From Mauremys mutica (taxonomy: Eukaryota > Chordata > Testudines > Geoemydidae), in contig NC_059076.1 of the NCBI RefSeq assembly GCF_020497125.1, positions 8,051,951-8,115,950 on the forward strand: 64,000 bases of DNA. The letters are read 5' to 3'. The position numbers and the translations under genes are program-made. The notes beneath the pieces are model-generated. The model was given only the letters and a program-made list of their open reading frames with translations. It had not been told where the DNA came from and ran no database searches. Within the stretch, counting starts at the first letter, position 1; the number at the start of each line of letters is the position of its first letter. Positions 1 to 10,449 of this stretch are shown piece after piece.

Positions 1-552
1 ATACAGTATGTACTCCATTTTCTTCCAGAGGAAGTGAATAGTGTGAGCATGATACATCATTGATGTTTCATAGTGTAAAGCTGCTGCAGTGGGAGGTCAT
101 TTCTATCTATTATCTTTAATGGATACCATTTTTCTTTTTTTGAGGGAGGGGTAAGAAATATTAAAAATTAAATATTGTTTTTTAAACCTGGGTTCCAAAG
201 TGATGTATGCATTCTTATGCCAAATTCAGTCTGATAGGTGTTTTAAATAGCTCTCAGCTTGTTTTATGGAGAGGTAAATTGTTACTATACACAAGTAATC
301 AACAGTTAGTACTGTAGCGTACTTGGTGGATCATTAGAAATGGATTGACCAATCAGGACCTGCCTGTAAATAGTACGGATGTATAACAAACACCGTGTGG
401 AAGATGGCCCTTCCACGTAGAACAGTGTTAATTTTGGAACCTTGGACTTCACGCATAAAAATAGAGTGGTGTTCTAGCACTCCTAATTTGCCAAGAAATG
501 CCGGTGTACATCCCCTGTCCATCAAGGGCTCGATCCTGCTGTTCTTTCTTCA
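1..552. other. No gene seen; AT-rich unique sequence
   Basis: Nothing recognisable. There is a short open frame on the minus strand at 334-525, but it has no family resemblance and no splice context. Confidence 0.5.
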
Positions 553-675
553 GGGTCAGACTCTGTTTCCCTGAAGCTGAGTAGAACACCTTAGTCTCAA
601 CAATCCCATTGATTTCAGCGGAAGTATACTTGAGGAGTAAGATAACACTTGGTGTGAGACAGGATCTGGCCCTCA
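553..675. mobile_element. Short foldback (GGGYCAGAT-type) MITE-like element
   Basis: The left end GGGTCAGACTC is complementary, with few mismatches, to the right end GGATCTGGCCC, and the interior holds a CCCATTGATTTCAGCGG-type core. Elements of this shape (GGGCCAGATC ends around a core like TTGACTTCAATGGG) recur across this window and are abundant in turtle DNA as I know it. It is non-coding and has no transposase. The exact borders are uncertain. Confidence 0.5.
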
Positions 676-1631
676 GTTTTTACTCGGGCCTTATTAGGCA
701 CAGCTCTAATGACTTCATCAGCAGTTTACCTGAGTCAGACCAGAGGGTCTGACTGTCCCTTCCTGTGGGAAAACCTGGGTCTCCAGCAAGTGTCCTGTTG
801 CAATATGATTCCCTTGGAGAATGTGTGACGGGGCTCCTGCACCAGACACTTCGTGGCCCTGCGTGCACTGTTACGGCGGCTCCCCATTGCAGGGGAAGAG
901 AATACAGTTTGGGTCTGTATTATCCTTCCATCCTGATCTTTGGAGGGGGTCAGTTTGTTTCCCCCCATAAACCTGGCCCTGCCCACTCAGCCACTTCCAC
1001 CACGTGGATCCCAGTACCCATAGAACATCTTCCTGAGAAATTTGTGCGGGAGGGAGAGCTCTGGGTATGGAGAATTGCACAGATGTAGGGGCTGCAATTT
1101 GGCCAGGAGTAAGGATGTCCAGGTTTGCCCCAGAAGTCATGTAGTTTTGAGGCAAGGCAGATCTGTCTCTGTAGCATTGCTCGAAACATGAAAAATTAGA
1201 TCATAGACTTAGCCTGTATATCATGCAGACCTCTATCAGTGACTACTTTATCTCCATCACATCACATAGTGGGAATTTGGGCTGGCTGGTACAGACCATA
1301 AAGTCCAGAATTCTTGGGCTGATTCCTGCTGTTCTTAGGGGATAGTCTTGCTGCAGTCAAAATAAATGGCAAGCTCACATTGTGTGTTCTGGCCACGATT
1401 CCTTACTTAACCCAAACTCCAGCTTACTGCAACAGGAGCAGTAGCCAAATAATGAGTGGACGATCAAGAAAGGAGAGCTCTTTTTTGTAACTTACCTATA
1501 TGTTATAACATCTACGCAGCCATTGATGTTGGTGGTTCCTTATTAACTACTGAGGTTGTTAATTCTGTCATCAATCTACACACAATGTATTGATTTAGCA
1601 GTGGTGGTGTTAATACAAATGAATTATATCA
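676..1631. other. No gene seen; moderately GC-rich stretch
   Basis: Open frames overlap on both strands (plus 765-1088; minus 871-1155), which fits a locally stop-poor composition rather than one coding strand. None resembles a known protein. A perfect 9-bp stem with a 4-base loop lies at 733-754 (AGTCAGACC / GGTCTGACT). The stretch may be an unclassified old repeat. Confidence 0.4.
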
Positions 1632-1700
1632 CAATGCCTAAGAGCCTCGATCATGGATTAGGACCCCATTGTGTTATGCCTTTATGTCAATCATACTTGG
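1632..1700 (-). mobile_element. Fragment of old interspersed repeat (GCACAATGGGGTCCTG-type tail)
   Basis: Read on the minus strand this resembles a tail common in reptile genomes: a G-rich GGGGCAGGGACC start, then a stretch near GCACAATGGGGTCCTGGTCCATGA. Only the middle part is kept here. Other copies lie at 6937-7052, 40446-40522, 50494-50524 and 51466-51572. It is probably a LINE or CORE-SINE 3' tail, but I am unsure of the family. Confidence 0.45.
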
Positions 1701-2421
1701 ATAGAATGTGTGCAGCTGTTTCATTTAAAATGAAGGACTGCCACAATTTTGGGCAAAACTATGGTTAAGTGGCTGGAGTAGACAGGTCCGAAGAGTAGCC
1801 AGCACTTACCAGAAACCCTAATTAGTAGAAATCCCATGTACGCTTGACCTTGGCTATTGAGTCAACCCTCAAAGAAGAAAGAATGCTAAAAATTAGTATG
1901 CCGTCAACACTGCACTTTTATTATTTGACGTTATTAAGCAAACTTGGTGTGTATTTCTTTTTTGAAGCGTTTGATTAAATGTGTGATCTTATCTTGCTGA
2001 AATAGCCCGCTGGGCTGCAGACACTGGTGTTCAGAAATGAAATTTGTTTAGAGCCTCTGAACAGACATTTATTCAATGAGACCTTTCTTGAATAATAGAT
2101 GACAGTGAGATAGCTGTGCAACGACGGGTTTTTTCCTGCATAGAGAGGGTGATGAGAGAGAGAGAGAATGAACAGATAACACAAGTGCACAAGAGCGAAT
2201 AGGCTGTATGCACGGGAAAATCAGTCTACCATACTTTGTAGCAGAAATGTGAAACCTTACAAAGGTTGTTGTTTACCTCTTAGGACCTGATCCTGTAGAG
2301 TTATATAGGTGCTTAATTTTATGGACTGTATGTCAGTGTATCATGAAGCATATATAATCCTTTGCACACGTATTTGGTTGTATATAATAAACATTTTTGC
2401 TTAATTGACATTTACAGCCTG
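1701..2421. other. No gene seen
   Basis: AT-rich sequence with a short GAGAGA run near 2154-2168. No coding or repeat family recognised. Confidence 0.5.
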
Positions 2422-2528
2422 GGGCCAGATTCAGCTACCATTGCTCACAATGAGTAATACTTTGAGTAGACCCATCAGAACCACTTGTGGAGTAGGGTAC
2501 CAGTACAGGTGACAGAATCTGGCCCTTA
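2422..2528. mobile_element. Foldback MITE-like element with perfect 11-bp ends
   Basis: The ends GGGCCAGATTC (2422-2432) and GAATCTGGCCC (2515-2525) form a perfect 11-bp terminal inverted repeat around about 80 bp of non-coding sequence. This is the clearest member of the GGCCAGAT foldback group in the window. Confidence 0.6.
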
Positions 2529-2994
2529 GTATTTACATGTTATGTTAGATCTGATGTTGCTTAAATATGGACTCTAGATAAATGTTCTCTTCAACTTCTC
2601 CAGGTTCTTGTAGATTCCAGTAATATACAATCATAGTGCTTCCTTATGAAATCACAGTTACTATGGCACTTCCAATCTAAGTATGGTAAATATACTCATT
2701 CCTGTAAAGTAGTTCATGGTATGTAATCTGATGTATGCAACATATGTTTTTTTTCCCCACCAACACACTTCATTGTAATTTTCTGTGTAACTCCTAGGTT
2801 CACAGGGATGAGATTTCATTGAGTGTTTGGCGTGCATAGGATTTCCAGCTGCTGACACATGGTTATGTTCCTTACTTTTCCTTGTATGTGGGGCTGACAA
2901 TGAACATAAAATACCTGGCAGTATTTTTACATAGTTGAACTATTTAATCGGAAATGGAACAGCTTCATCAGGAGAGACTGAGGCAGCCCCACAT

Positions 2995-3518
2995 CAGAGT
3001 ATCCCAGAGCCCAGTGGTTAGAGCAACCTCCCGAGAGATGTGGGAGACCCTAGTTCAAATCCTTTCTCCTCCTTTGGCAAGCTGGGGGCATTGAAATTCG
3101 GTCTGCCACATCCCTGGTGAGTGCTCGAACCACTGGGCTAAAGGTGGGCCCCTCCTCCTGCTGTTGTGGGTGGGGTGAGGTAGGTACCTAACTCATTCTC
3201 ACAAGGAAAAATGTAGGCGCCCAAAGAGCCTGACTCCAGCAGAGGCGTTCCTGGCTGTGGATCACAAGCAGAGACAGGCACTTTCCTACAGCTTGGATTT
3301 AGGCACCTGTCTCTGAAGCAGGGCTGGGCCTCTCCCGTTGGCTAGCATATGGGGTTTTTCTTGGTTTTTCTGGGGCATCTATCTTTCCCCATGCGTTAGA
3401 TCGGAAGCCTAGGTGCCTAACTCAGGCTTTGGGGATCACATTATTCCTGTCACTTTTTAAAAGTTACATGTTGTGTGAGCATCCCAACACCTAAGTCTCT
3501 TTGTGGATCTGGACCTTT
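2995..3518 (+). mobile_element. Long non-coding element with tRNA-like inverted head, copy 1
   Basis: It begins with a tRNA-like segment: an A-box-like AGTGGTTAGAGCA and a B-box-like TAGTTCAAATCC (about 3051-3062). An inverted copy of the same segment follows, with GTGCTCGAACCACTGGGCTA at 3121-3140 being nearly the reverse complement of 3008-3025. A body of about 370 bp then repeats motifs like AGGCACCTGTCTCT and ends near TTGTGGATCTGG. A second copy in the same orientation lies at 62737-63258 and shares both head and body. The pairing of a tRNA-like promoter with its own inverted copy is unusual for a plain SINE. The exact borders are not resolved. Confidence 0.65.
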
Positions 3519-4122
3519 ATTACTTTCAATCACACAGAAATTCTTCTTTTCTCAGCATAACTAATCCCAATGGATGTGAAATATTTTCCTGGAGATTCAG
3601 TAGGTTTAATGTAAAATACAGGAATTTGTGCGTCTGGGAGCCCAGTGCATTCTGCTGTGACTTTTGATTGGCCTTGCTAGGAGATTACTTCTCACTATCA
3701 GGCTACTGGGCCAGTGAGTTGCATTGTCTCCTAGTGTATGGGAAAGAGAATCATTGATAAGTATGTGGCATATAGGAAGCTTTCCCCAAGCATGGTTTTG
3801 AGGCACTTGTCCACAAATCTGCAACTAGATATCATAGGAGCAGTTTTTTCCACTATAGGAAGAGTGTGGGAGTTAGAGATGGGGAACACCAGAATGAGCT
3901 CTTGACTCATATAACCTCAAATGGCTAATTTTACAGAAGTTAATTTTATAGAATAACAAGGGCCATCAAAAATCATCATCCCTGAATTCCTGGATGGTGT
4001 CATTTGGCCGTAGTCTGGTGTTGATGGCCGGGTGGAGCTGTGCCGTTTTGGGCGAGCTCAGGAAAGGATTCCCCGTGGTTGCTCTGCAGGAACATGATCT
4101 CTAATACAGCTCTTTTCAGAGC
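3519..4122. other. No gene seen
   Basis: Mixed-composition unique sequence. No coding or repeat family recognised. Confidence 0.45.
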
Positions 4123-4124
4123 TA

Positions 4125-4242
4125 GGGTGACCAGACAGCAAATGTGAAAAACTGGGATGGGGTGGAGGGTAATAGGAGCCTATATAAGAAAAAGACCCCA
4201 AAATTGGGACTGTCCCTATAAAATCAGAACATCTGGTCACCC
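4125..4242. mobile_element. Tc1/mariner-like MITE (GGGTGACCAGA ends, TA duplication)
   Basis: Perfect terminal inverted repeats GGGTGACCAGA and TCTGGTCACCC are flanked by TA on both sides (4123-4124 and 4243-4244), the target duplication typical of the Tc1/mariner superfamily. The interior has GACTGTCCCTATAAAAT and other motifs I know from a common turtle and archosaur repeat. It is non-autonomous, about 118 bp, with no coding sequence. Confidence 0.85.
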
Positions 4243-4288
4243 TATCCAGGGCACAGCTTATTCTCCCTGGCCTAGGTGCTGATTCCAT

Positions 4289-4564
4289 GGGTGCTCCGGG
4301 GCTGGGGAAAAAAGAGTGGGTGTTCAGCCCCTACCAGCGGGCCCTGCTGATCAGTCCCTCCCCCTTCCCCCAGCGCCTCCTGCCTGCTGCTGAACAGCTG
4401 TTCAGTGGCGGACAGGAGGCGCTGGGGGGGAGGGGAGCAGCAGAGGAGGGAAGAGGCAGAGCAAGGGTGGGGTGCGCTCAGTGGAGGGGGTGGAATGGGG
4501 CGGAGCAGGGGTGGTGCCTTGGGGGAAGGGGTGGAATGATGGTGGGGCCTGGGGTGGAGCACCC
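4289..4564 (+). mobile_element. GC-rich turtle interspersed repeat, copy 1
   Basis: This is a GC-rich element with short inverted ends (GGGTGCTCC / GGAGCACCC) and an internal foldback in which CCCCAGCGCCTCCTGCC pairs with the downstream GGACAGGAGGCGCTGGGG. A longer inverted copy lies at 28163-28558. The open frames on both strands here (for example plus 4287-4643) reflect the scarcity of stop codons in GC-rich sequence, not a gene. Confidence 0.7.
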
Positions 4565-6396
4565 CCAGGGAAATCAGATAGTCGGCGGGCGCCTGTTCTC
4601 CCTGGTCATATGCCCGCTCTCATTCATTCCTATGCACCCATGAGTGAGGATGTGTTCACTGGAGTGTAGGGGCTGCAGACGGGCCTGTCTATTACATGCA
4701 CTGTGTAAGAGGCAAGGGAAAGGAATCTTCTGTCCTCTCCACTCACCTGCCTGAGGGGTAGGCCCTAAGGCGAGACCCTGCATATGGAGGTATTTTTACC
4801 TTAGAGCCTTTTTCTCACCTTCAGGGAAGTTTATGGTCCTATTCCACTGTACTATTGAAATTGGAAGTCAGTAGATAAAATGAAGCTGGAAACTTGGCCA
4901 GGTTAAACCCTATTTGCCATTTAATTTTCTCTAGAAATACACAGCCTAATTAGGTTCTCAGATAGTGGCCCTATAGGAAAATTGCAAAGCTGAGCCTCTG
5001 TAAAAATCCTGGTAATGTGTTTCTGAAATTTTAATGATCATTTGAAATAAAATGCACATCTTCATTTTTCCTCTTTAGGTGAGACACTTCAGAACAGCAA
5101 CATTAAAAAGAAGTATTAATACTTAACATTGTAGCTACTAAAAGGATTGTAAAGTTAAAAGGTCCACTGCAGACAAATTTCAAGAGTGGCTTTTAAAAAA
5201 AAAAAAGAGTAAATTTTATCTGGCATCCATTGAAGTTTAACGGAAGTTAAGTTTTAATTAAAAAGGAAGAGTGCAGCATGGTGGTGATTGGGTTATGTGC
5301 CTGTGGTGTAAGTCTGTGTGCACATGCAAGTCCTGGCTCGCAGCCGGAGACTGCAGATTGCATTGCAGCTGCCCCTTCCCCTTTTCCGGTGCTGTCTGAG
5401 AAGTGGTTGCTCTGGCTGCTTGTTGCTCTGTCTCGCTCCTGCTACTGAGAGGCAGATACCTAGGCTGCACTCCTTATCTTTCTTGTGCTGGGTGGAGGGA
5501 AGGATGGAGGGATGGCTCCTGTTGGGCCGGGTGAGGTGAGCAGACAAAGGAGCCTGGATTTAAGAAGGGAACTGGTTGTGGTGGAATTGGGATGCCCACT
5601 GGGTAGTGAAGACGGGGGCTTCAGTTTGGTTCCACACTTTGCACTGCCACTAAATTCATGCAATTAAAATAATAATAAATTCATAATAAGGGTGTGTGTC
5701 AAAATCTGTCCCTACTGTGAGCTGCCCCTCTTTCCAGATGTGGACCCATTGACTTCACTGCGGGCTACTGATGGAGTTAAGTATTGTTCAGCACAAGTAA
5801 GGGACTCGGATTCTGTCCCGTAGTGAGCGCTCACAGCACAGAATAGTTAGTAGCACAGGGCCAGGTTCTGCCACCCTTCCCGAGACTGAATAGCACTTGA
5901 TGAGAAGTCTTGTTGATTCTAGTGAGGCTGCTCACAGACTAAGTTGCTACTCAGCGTAATGACAGCAGAGTCAGGCCCACATTTATTGACAGTTGTTCAC
6001 TTTGGAAGGCCTTGCAGAGTCTCTGTGTTTCTGTTACAAGATGATAGGAGAGTATTATACTCAGGCTTCTGGAGCCTTGTGTGTGCAGGAGGTCAGCGTG
6101 CTGGTGTGTGCTGCCGATACCTGAATGTCATGCCAGTACGGCCTCTGCTTTCACAGGCGTTTGCAAACAAACAAAGAACCCCCATCCTCCAAACACCTGA
6201 ATTATTGGTGAAAGTCTGTTTGAAAAAAGACCACGGGCTGGATCTTCAGCTGACAAACCACCCCCTTTGTTTTAAGGCCGTAAGACTGAAGCTGAGGATT
6301 CTGACTGTGGCAGTGCCTTTTTAAAGGGTTTGTTTCCTCAGCCTGCTCCAGTGCAAGGTAAAAGAGTCATGGTCCCCGTACTACAGTAAAAACTAG
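4565..6396. other. No gene seen; scattered foldback-type fragments
   Basis: A poly(A) run of about 12 lies near 5196-5207. Stretches around 5745-5960 carry fragments of the GGCCAGGTTCTG / CCATTGACTTCA foldback group. Open frames at 5318-5667 on both strands are short and unrecognised. Confidence 0.45.
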
Positions 6397-6642
6397 TGCA
6401 GAATAAAGCAGCACGCTTGATAGGTGGCGCATCTTGCTGTGACCATGTTCAAACGGTGCTTTGTGATCTGCTTTTGGGCTTCTGAGTGCAGAGTAAAGGG
6501 TTGGTATTGATGCATAAAGCCCTAAGGTCCAGGTCCCCCAAGGTAATTAGGCTCCTTACTTCCTCTGAGTACATTTGAGGATCTGGGACTAAATGACCAA
6601 TGGCCTGCCTACCTGAGAGATACTGCCTCGCTCCCTATGCTA
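6397..6642 (+). pseudogene. L2-like LINE ORF2 remnant (C-terminal part)
   Basis: One forward frame can be followed across the whole 246 bp with three internal stops. It reads QNKAARLIGGASCCDHV, then VLCDLL, then GLVLMHKAL, and ends near LPERYCLAPYA. This matches the conserved block after the reverse transcriptase domain of L2-clade LINEs (an AARLxTGASRxDHVTPVLRDLHWLPV-type stretch, then VLxYKAL, then YLRDxLxPY). The stops show it is dead. The part between KAL and the end carries extra sequence compared with the family pattern. MIR SINEs, which the L2 machinery is known to have mobilised, also occur in the window. Confidence 0.75.
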
Positions 6643-6752
6643 TAGTGCTGCAGTTTAGTGTGAGTGTCTGTGCAGACCTTGACATGCATTTCCCCCCTCC
6701 CCCCAATCTCAGAAGGAATTGTTCAGAAGGAATTGCTGTCAGGAAGTTCTTT

Positions 6753-6809
6753 GGGGGGGGGAGGGGGGCTTTTTTTGTGGAATGCACTCTATTCCCCCCC
6801 CCCTCCCCC
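6753..6809. repeat. G-run / C-run foldback
   Basis: The sequence GGGGGGGGG-A-GGGGGG (6753-6768) faces CCCCCCCCCC-T-CCCCC (6794-6809) across a 25-base spacer. The two tracts can pair as a stem, and each strand carries long G runs. An imperfect duplication of AGAAGGAATTG sits just upstream (6713-6735). It could be a polymorphic or assembly-sensitive site. Confidence 0.7.
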
Positions 6810-6936
6810 AGCCACCTTGTGCACAAGATCTCAAAGCTGTTGACTTTCAGTGAGCACTCCTGCAAAGCTCTCCTTCTTTAGGAGCTGTGGAGGAAGTCAG
6901 TGCTACACAAAGGGTGACAGGCAGGCAAAGTGAGGA

Positions 6937-7052
6937 ATTTATTATTATTTATTTCTAGTATTGCGGTAGCCCCTAGATGCCAGGGCCCACTGCAGTAGCC
7001 CTGCACAAACATAAAAGAGAGGGATGGTACTTGCCCTGCAGTCAGAACAAAC
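6937..7052 (-). mobile_element. Old interspersed repeat tail (GCACAATGGGGTCCTG-type)
   Basis: Read on the plus strand: TTATTATTTATTTCTAGTAT, then GCCCCTAG, GGGCCC, GTAGCCCTGCACAAACA and TACTTGCCCTGCAG. This is the reverse complement of the tail family described at 1632. The TTATTATTTATT end is probably the element's 3' A/T-rich terminus. Confidence 0.6.
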
Positions 7053-8689
7053 TAAGTAATTTATTAAGCTTGTGCAGCTTGGCTATTTGCTTACCCTGTT
7101 TTTGAGGTTGCTGCTTGATTTATGTGCATATTGCTTACATTGAATTATTGTTTCTTAAGTTAGTATAGCTGCCTAGGGTGCAAATTAGGCACCTGTTGTC
7201 ATTTATTAAATACATCCTCTATAGACTTTGGACTCCTATCTGTGGCTGACAGGAGAGGCTATCTAGTCTCTGTTTAATCAACTGTTTCTAAGACATCTAT
7301 CACCTTGGTGTTTATGGCCCACTTTTGCATGTTTCTAACTTTTTTTTTTTTTGGTCTCTTGGTAGAATGGGAGCAGTTAAAGATGTACATGTTTGCAGGG
7401 TAGGCATTGAAGGTTGAGCTGCTTCCACGTTAAACTCTGTACCCTGCTCACGGGTGTCTTGTTAGTGATTGGGGAGGGAAGTTGAAGATCCCATTGGTCT
7501 CAAAAACTGTGTCCTGGCCAGCGTTCCCCTTTCAGTAAAACAGGTTTGAACTTCCCAAGTGCCTTTGCCGGTCTCCAGGTATGCAGTGACTGCTCTGTTT
7601 TCTTTCACTCCCTGCACCACCGTTCTCTAACTCATTACACAAAGTGCTTTTCGAGTTCCAGAGTATGAAAAGGTGATATATAAAGACTTATACCACTATA
7701 ATGTGGTGAAAATATTTAAATTAAGGAAGAGGACATCTTTCGTCAATAGGGGCACATAGAATAACAATCGGTAGGAGTGCCACTTTGTGTAACGTAGACC
7801 AGTGCTTTCTGTAACCAGCCTTCAACAGCTGGAGAGGCACTTCATCATTTGATGGAGATGCTGGGAGCCACAAATTAATCACATCATGATGTCTTGATGT
7901 TTCTTTGCAATATTCGTGTTGTGCTGTTCAGCAATATGGAGTGATGTTGCATGGTAGAAACAAGACATCAGCATGGATTGATGCAAAAAGATAAATGAAC
8001 ATCCTTGCATCTCTTTCCATTTTAGAACTACTGCAAAAGTGGGAAGGGAGGAAGCCTTGTTTTCCTTTTTATCTATTGCCCTGAATATAGGTCCCTGTTT
8101 CATTTATATTTTGGAAGAAGTCATCATTGGGAAATGGATCTCATCTTTCCTATTGCTAGGTCTATTTGCTTGGTGCTTCTTGTTCATGTATTATGGAGAG
8201 ACAGTTTCCTTTTTCTAATTAAGGTGAAACATGCTTCCCCTTATAATCCCGATTTTGACTATTTCTCTAAAATCTTCAGAAAGGTCCTTTCTGTTTCATA
8301 TTTTTTATGTTTGGTCTCTAGCCAGCAGAGAATATTTTTTGCCAAAATTTTGCAGTGATTCAGATGAGTCATTTTTTAGATGGAGTTTGGACTTAGTAAA
8401 ATAGGTCTTAATCAAGTTTAGAAAATTCTAATCCCCCTATGCACAACATTTTACCTCAAAAGTGACTTTGCCTAGAAACTTCAAATGAAGTTAATGTAGT
8501 GCATTTAATTTTGAATTGACTATGGGCATACCTGAGAAATAATTCAGTGGTGATTCAGGAATGTTAGAATAGTCTGTGGAATGCTGGGCTTCTATGATTT
8601 CATTTTTCAAAATGTGTACTCTAGCCATTTTCCTAACAAACAGACAGCGTTCAAATGTATACCATATTTGCTGCAGATTGAAGTCAGCA
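7053..8689. other. No gene seen; one weak splice-bounded segment
   Basis: Mostly AT-rich unique sequence. A strong pyrimidine tract and AG (about 7339-7365), followed by 34 bp and a GTAGGC, is the only exon-like signal and is not supported by any protein match. Confidence 0.4.
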
Positions 8690-8935
8690 AAGTTCAAAAT
8701 TGGAAATCAGGCACAATTTTTAAAGAGGGTAATTAACTATTGGAACTGATTACCAAGGAAGTGGTAAATGTTCAATTTGCTGGGATCTTTAAACCAAGAA
8801 TTCTAAAACGAATGTGCTAGTTAAGAAGTTGAATTTCATGCAAGAATCACTAGGTGAAATTCTGTGTCCTGTGCTGGAGTTGAAATTAGATGATCACAAT
8901 GGTTCCTTCTGGCCTTAGAAATCTATGAATATGTA
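8690..8935 (+). mobile_element. CR1 LINE 3' end (old subfamily)
   Basis: It contains GGTAATTAACTATTGGAACT, ACCAAGGAAGTGGT, then AATCACTAGGTGAAATTCT and AGATGATCACAATGGTTCCT, ending in TCTATGAATATG. These match the end of CR1 ORF2 and its short 3' UTR in turtles. The element is 5'-truncated, as is usual for CR1, and has no open frame left. Confidence 0.85.
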
Positions 8936-9682
8936 AAGAAAACCCAAACAGAACCCCAGAGTCAACTCATCCCAGCCCCCGTCATGATTTGTGCTCTTGC
9001 TAGTGAATAGTGCAAAAATGTTCTGTGGATATTCAGTTGAACTTTTACATGAATTTACTTCAGCCGTGTTTACACTCCTGTTTTGTTTGCTTTTTGTGAA
9101 TATTTGGATTATCACATTTTGCTGGTGTGTATTGTTTATGGAAAGCAAATTTCAAAGTTGCACTGTGAGTAGTTGTGTGGGAATTGTTTGCCTATTTGTC
9201 TGCCCAGGGACCAGAAACAGTATCCTGTGACTTCCCAATCAAATAGCGAGCATACTGTCAGAGAAAAGTTTGCAGTCAAGTCATAGAATTTAAAACATTT
9301 GCAGAAGAATCTGTTGAGTGGTTGTGAACTGGAGATGTTGATCTGCTCACTGATCCTCCATGAATGGAAGAAGAGGTAAAAGTACTCTGATGAATTATTA
9401 GTTACGAATTATTAATTTATCTCTACAAGCAGCAAGAGCACCTAACTCAGGAACATACTTCTGGCATCCTGTGCCCCCACTGCACCCTATCAAAAGGAAC
9501 TGTGTAATAAGGAGAATATATATATGATCCTGCAGAGGTTCGCCTTAATCCTTCCTGGGGAAGTGAAGTCCCACTGAGTTGAATGTATTGTGAAGTCATT
9601 TCTGAGATCTAAGGAGTTAATTAAGATACCAAGTGGCAACAGTTATACAAGTGTCTTTGGACACAGTTAATGGTTCAATATA
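8936..9682. other. No gene seen
   Basis: AT-rich unique sequence. The opposing frames at 8915-9148 and 8991-9230 are shadows of each other and unrecognised. Confidence 0.45.
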
Positions 9683-10385
9683 TACTCCTGGGGGAATTCT
9701 GTGCCACTTCACAGTACAGAATTTTGCAGAAATGAATATTTTTTGTGCAGAACTTTCTTTCTCCCCGCAGAAATGGGCTGCAATGCTGCTGGCTGCCAGT
9801 AGGGGCTGCTGGACCAGGTAGAGCCCAGCTCGCACATAGAAGATTGTGCCAGGGGGAGGGAATGAGGGATGGCACGCAGGAGAATCCACACAAGTCTGAG
9901 ACTGAGCATCAGACTGTTCCTTTCTCTGGATTCCTGGACTCTGGGAGGGGGGCATCTGGGCTGGGGGGGCCATCCAGCTGAACTCTGGGAGGGTGCAGGT
10001 ATCTGGGCTGTGGGGGGGGGCATGGCTAGGCTCTTGGGGGTTGGGAATTTGGGTGTATTGGCTGGGTGGGAGGGCTGCAGCTGGGCTCTGGAGGGGAGGG
10101 GTTGTGGGTGTCTTGCCCCCCAGCTAGGCTCGAGGGGGGGAGGGGGGGGACAGAGAAACAGGAACTGGGCTGTCATAGGAGTTGCTTTAACTTTCTACTC
10201 CTGGGGGGATTTTTGTGTGTCTGAATTATTACAGACATACTTGCTGACAGGTATTTTGAAATAAATTACCAAAATAATTGAAACTGGCATGATTATGTAC
10301 TGTTATGTTTGACAAAATTTTGCAGAATTTTAAAATATCACGTGCAGAATTTTTTATTTTTTGGTGCAGAATTCCTCCAAGAGTA
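9683..10385. mobile_element. 703-bp non-autonomous TIR element (TACTCCTGGGGGAATTCTG ends)
   Basis: The left end TACTCCTGGGGGAATTCTG and the reverse complement of the right end, TACTCTTGGAGGAATTCTG, differ at only two positions. AATATA flanks both sides (9677-9682 and 10386-10391) and may be the target duplication. The middle is a G-rich quasi-repeat (about 9940-10150) responsible for the 155-codon minus-strand frame at 9709-10176. A third copy of the end motif sits inside at 10196-10210, so the element looks composite. The superfamily is uncertain. Confidence 0.75.
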
Positions 10386-10449
10386 AATATACACAAACCA
10401 CCTACACCAGAGTACGAAACTAATCTACATGCTTTGTCTGCATGCTAAC

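Noticed and set aside
3005..3062. Functional tRNA gene
   Set aside because: A- and B-box-like sequences are present, but the segment cannot form a proper tRNA cloverleaf with acceptor stem, and it recurs as part of a dispersed repeat.
9709..10264. 155-codon minus and 131-codon plus frames
   Set aside because: They lie inside the G-rich core of a TIR element, on both strands, with no family resemblance.
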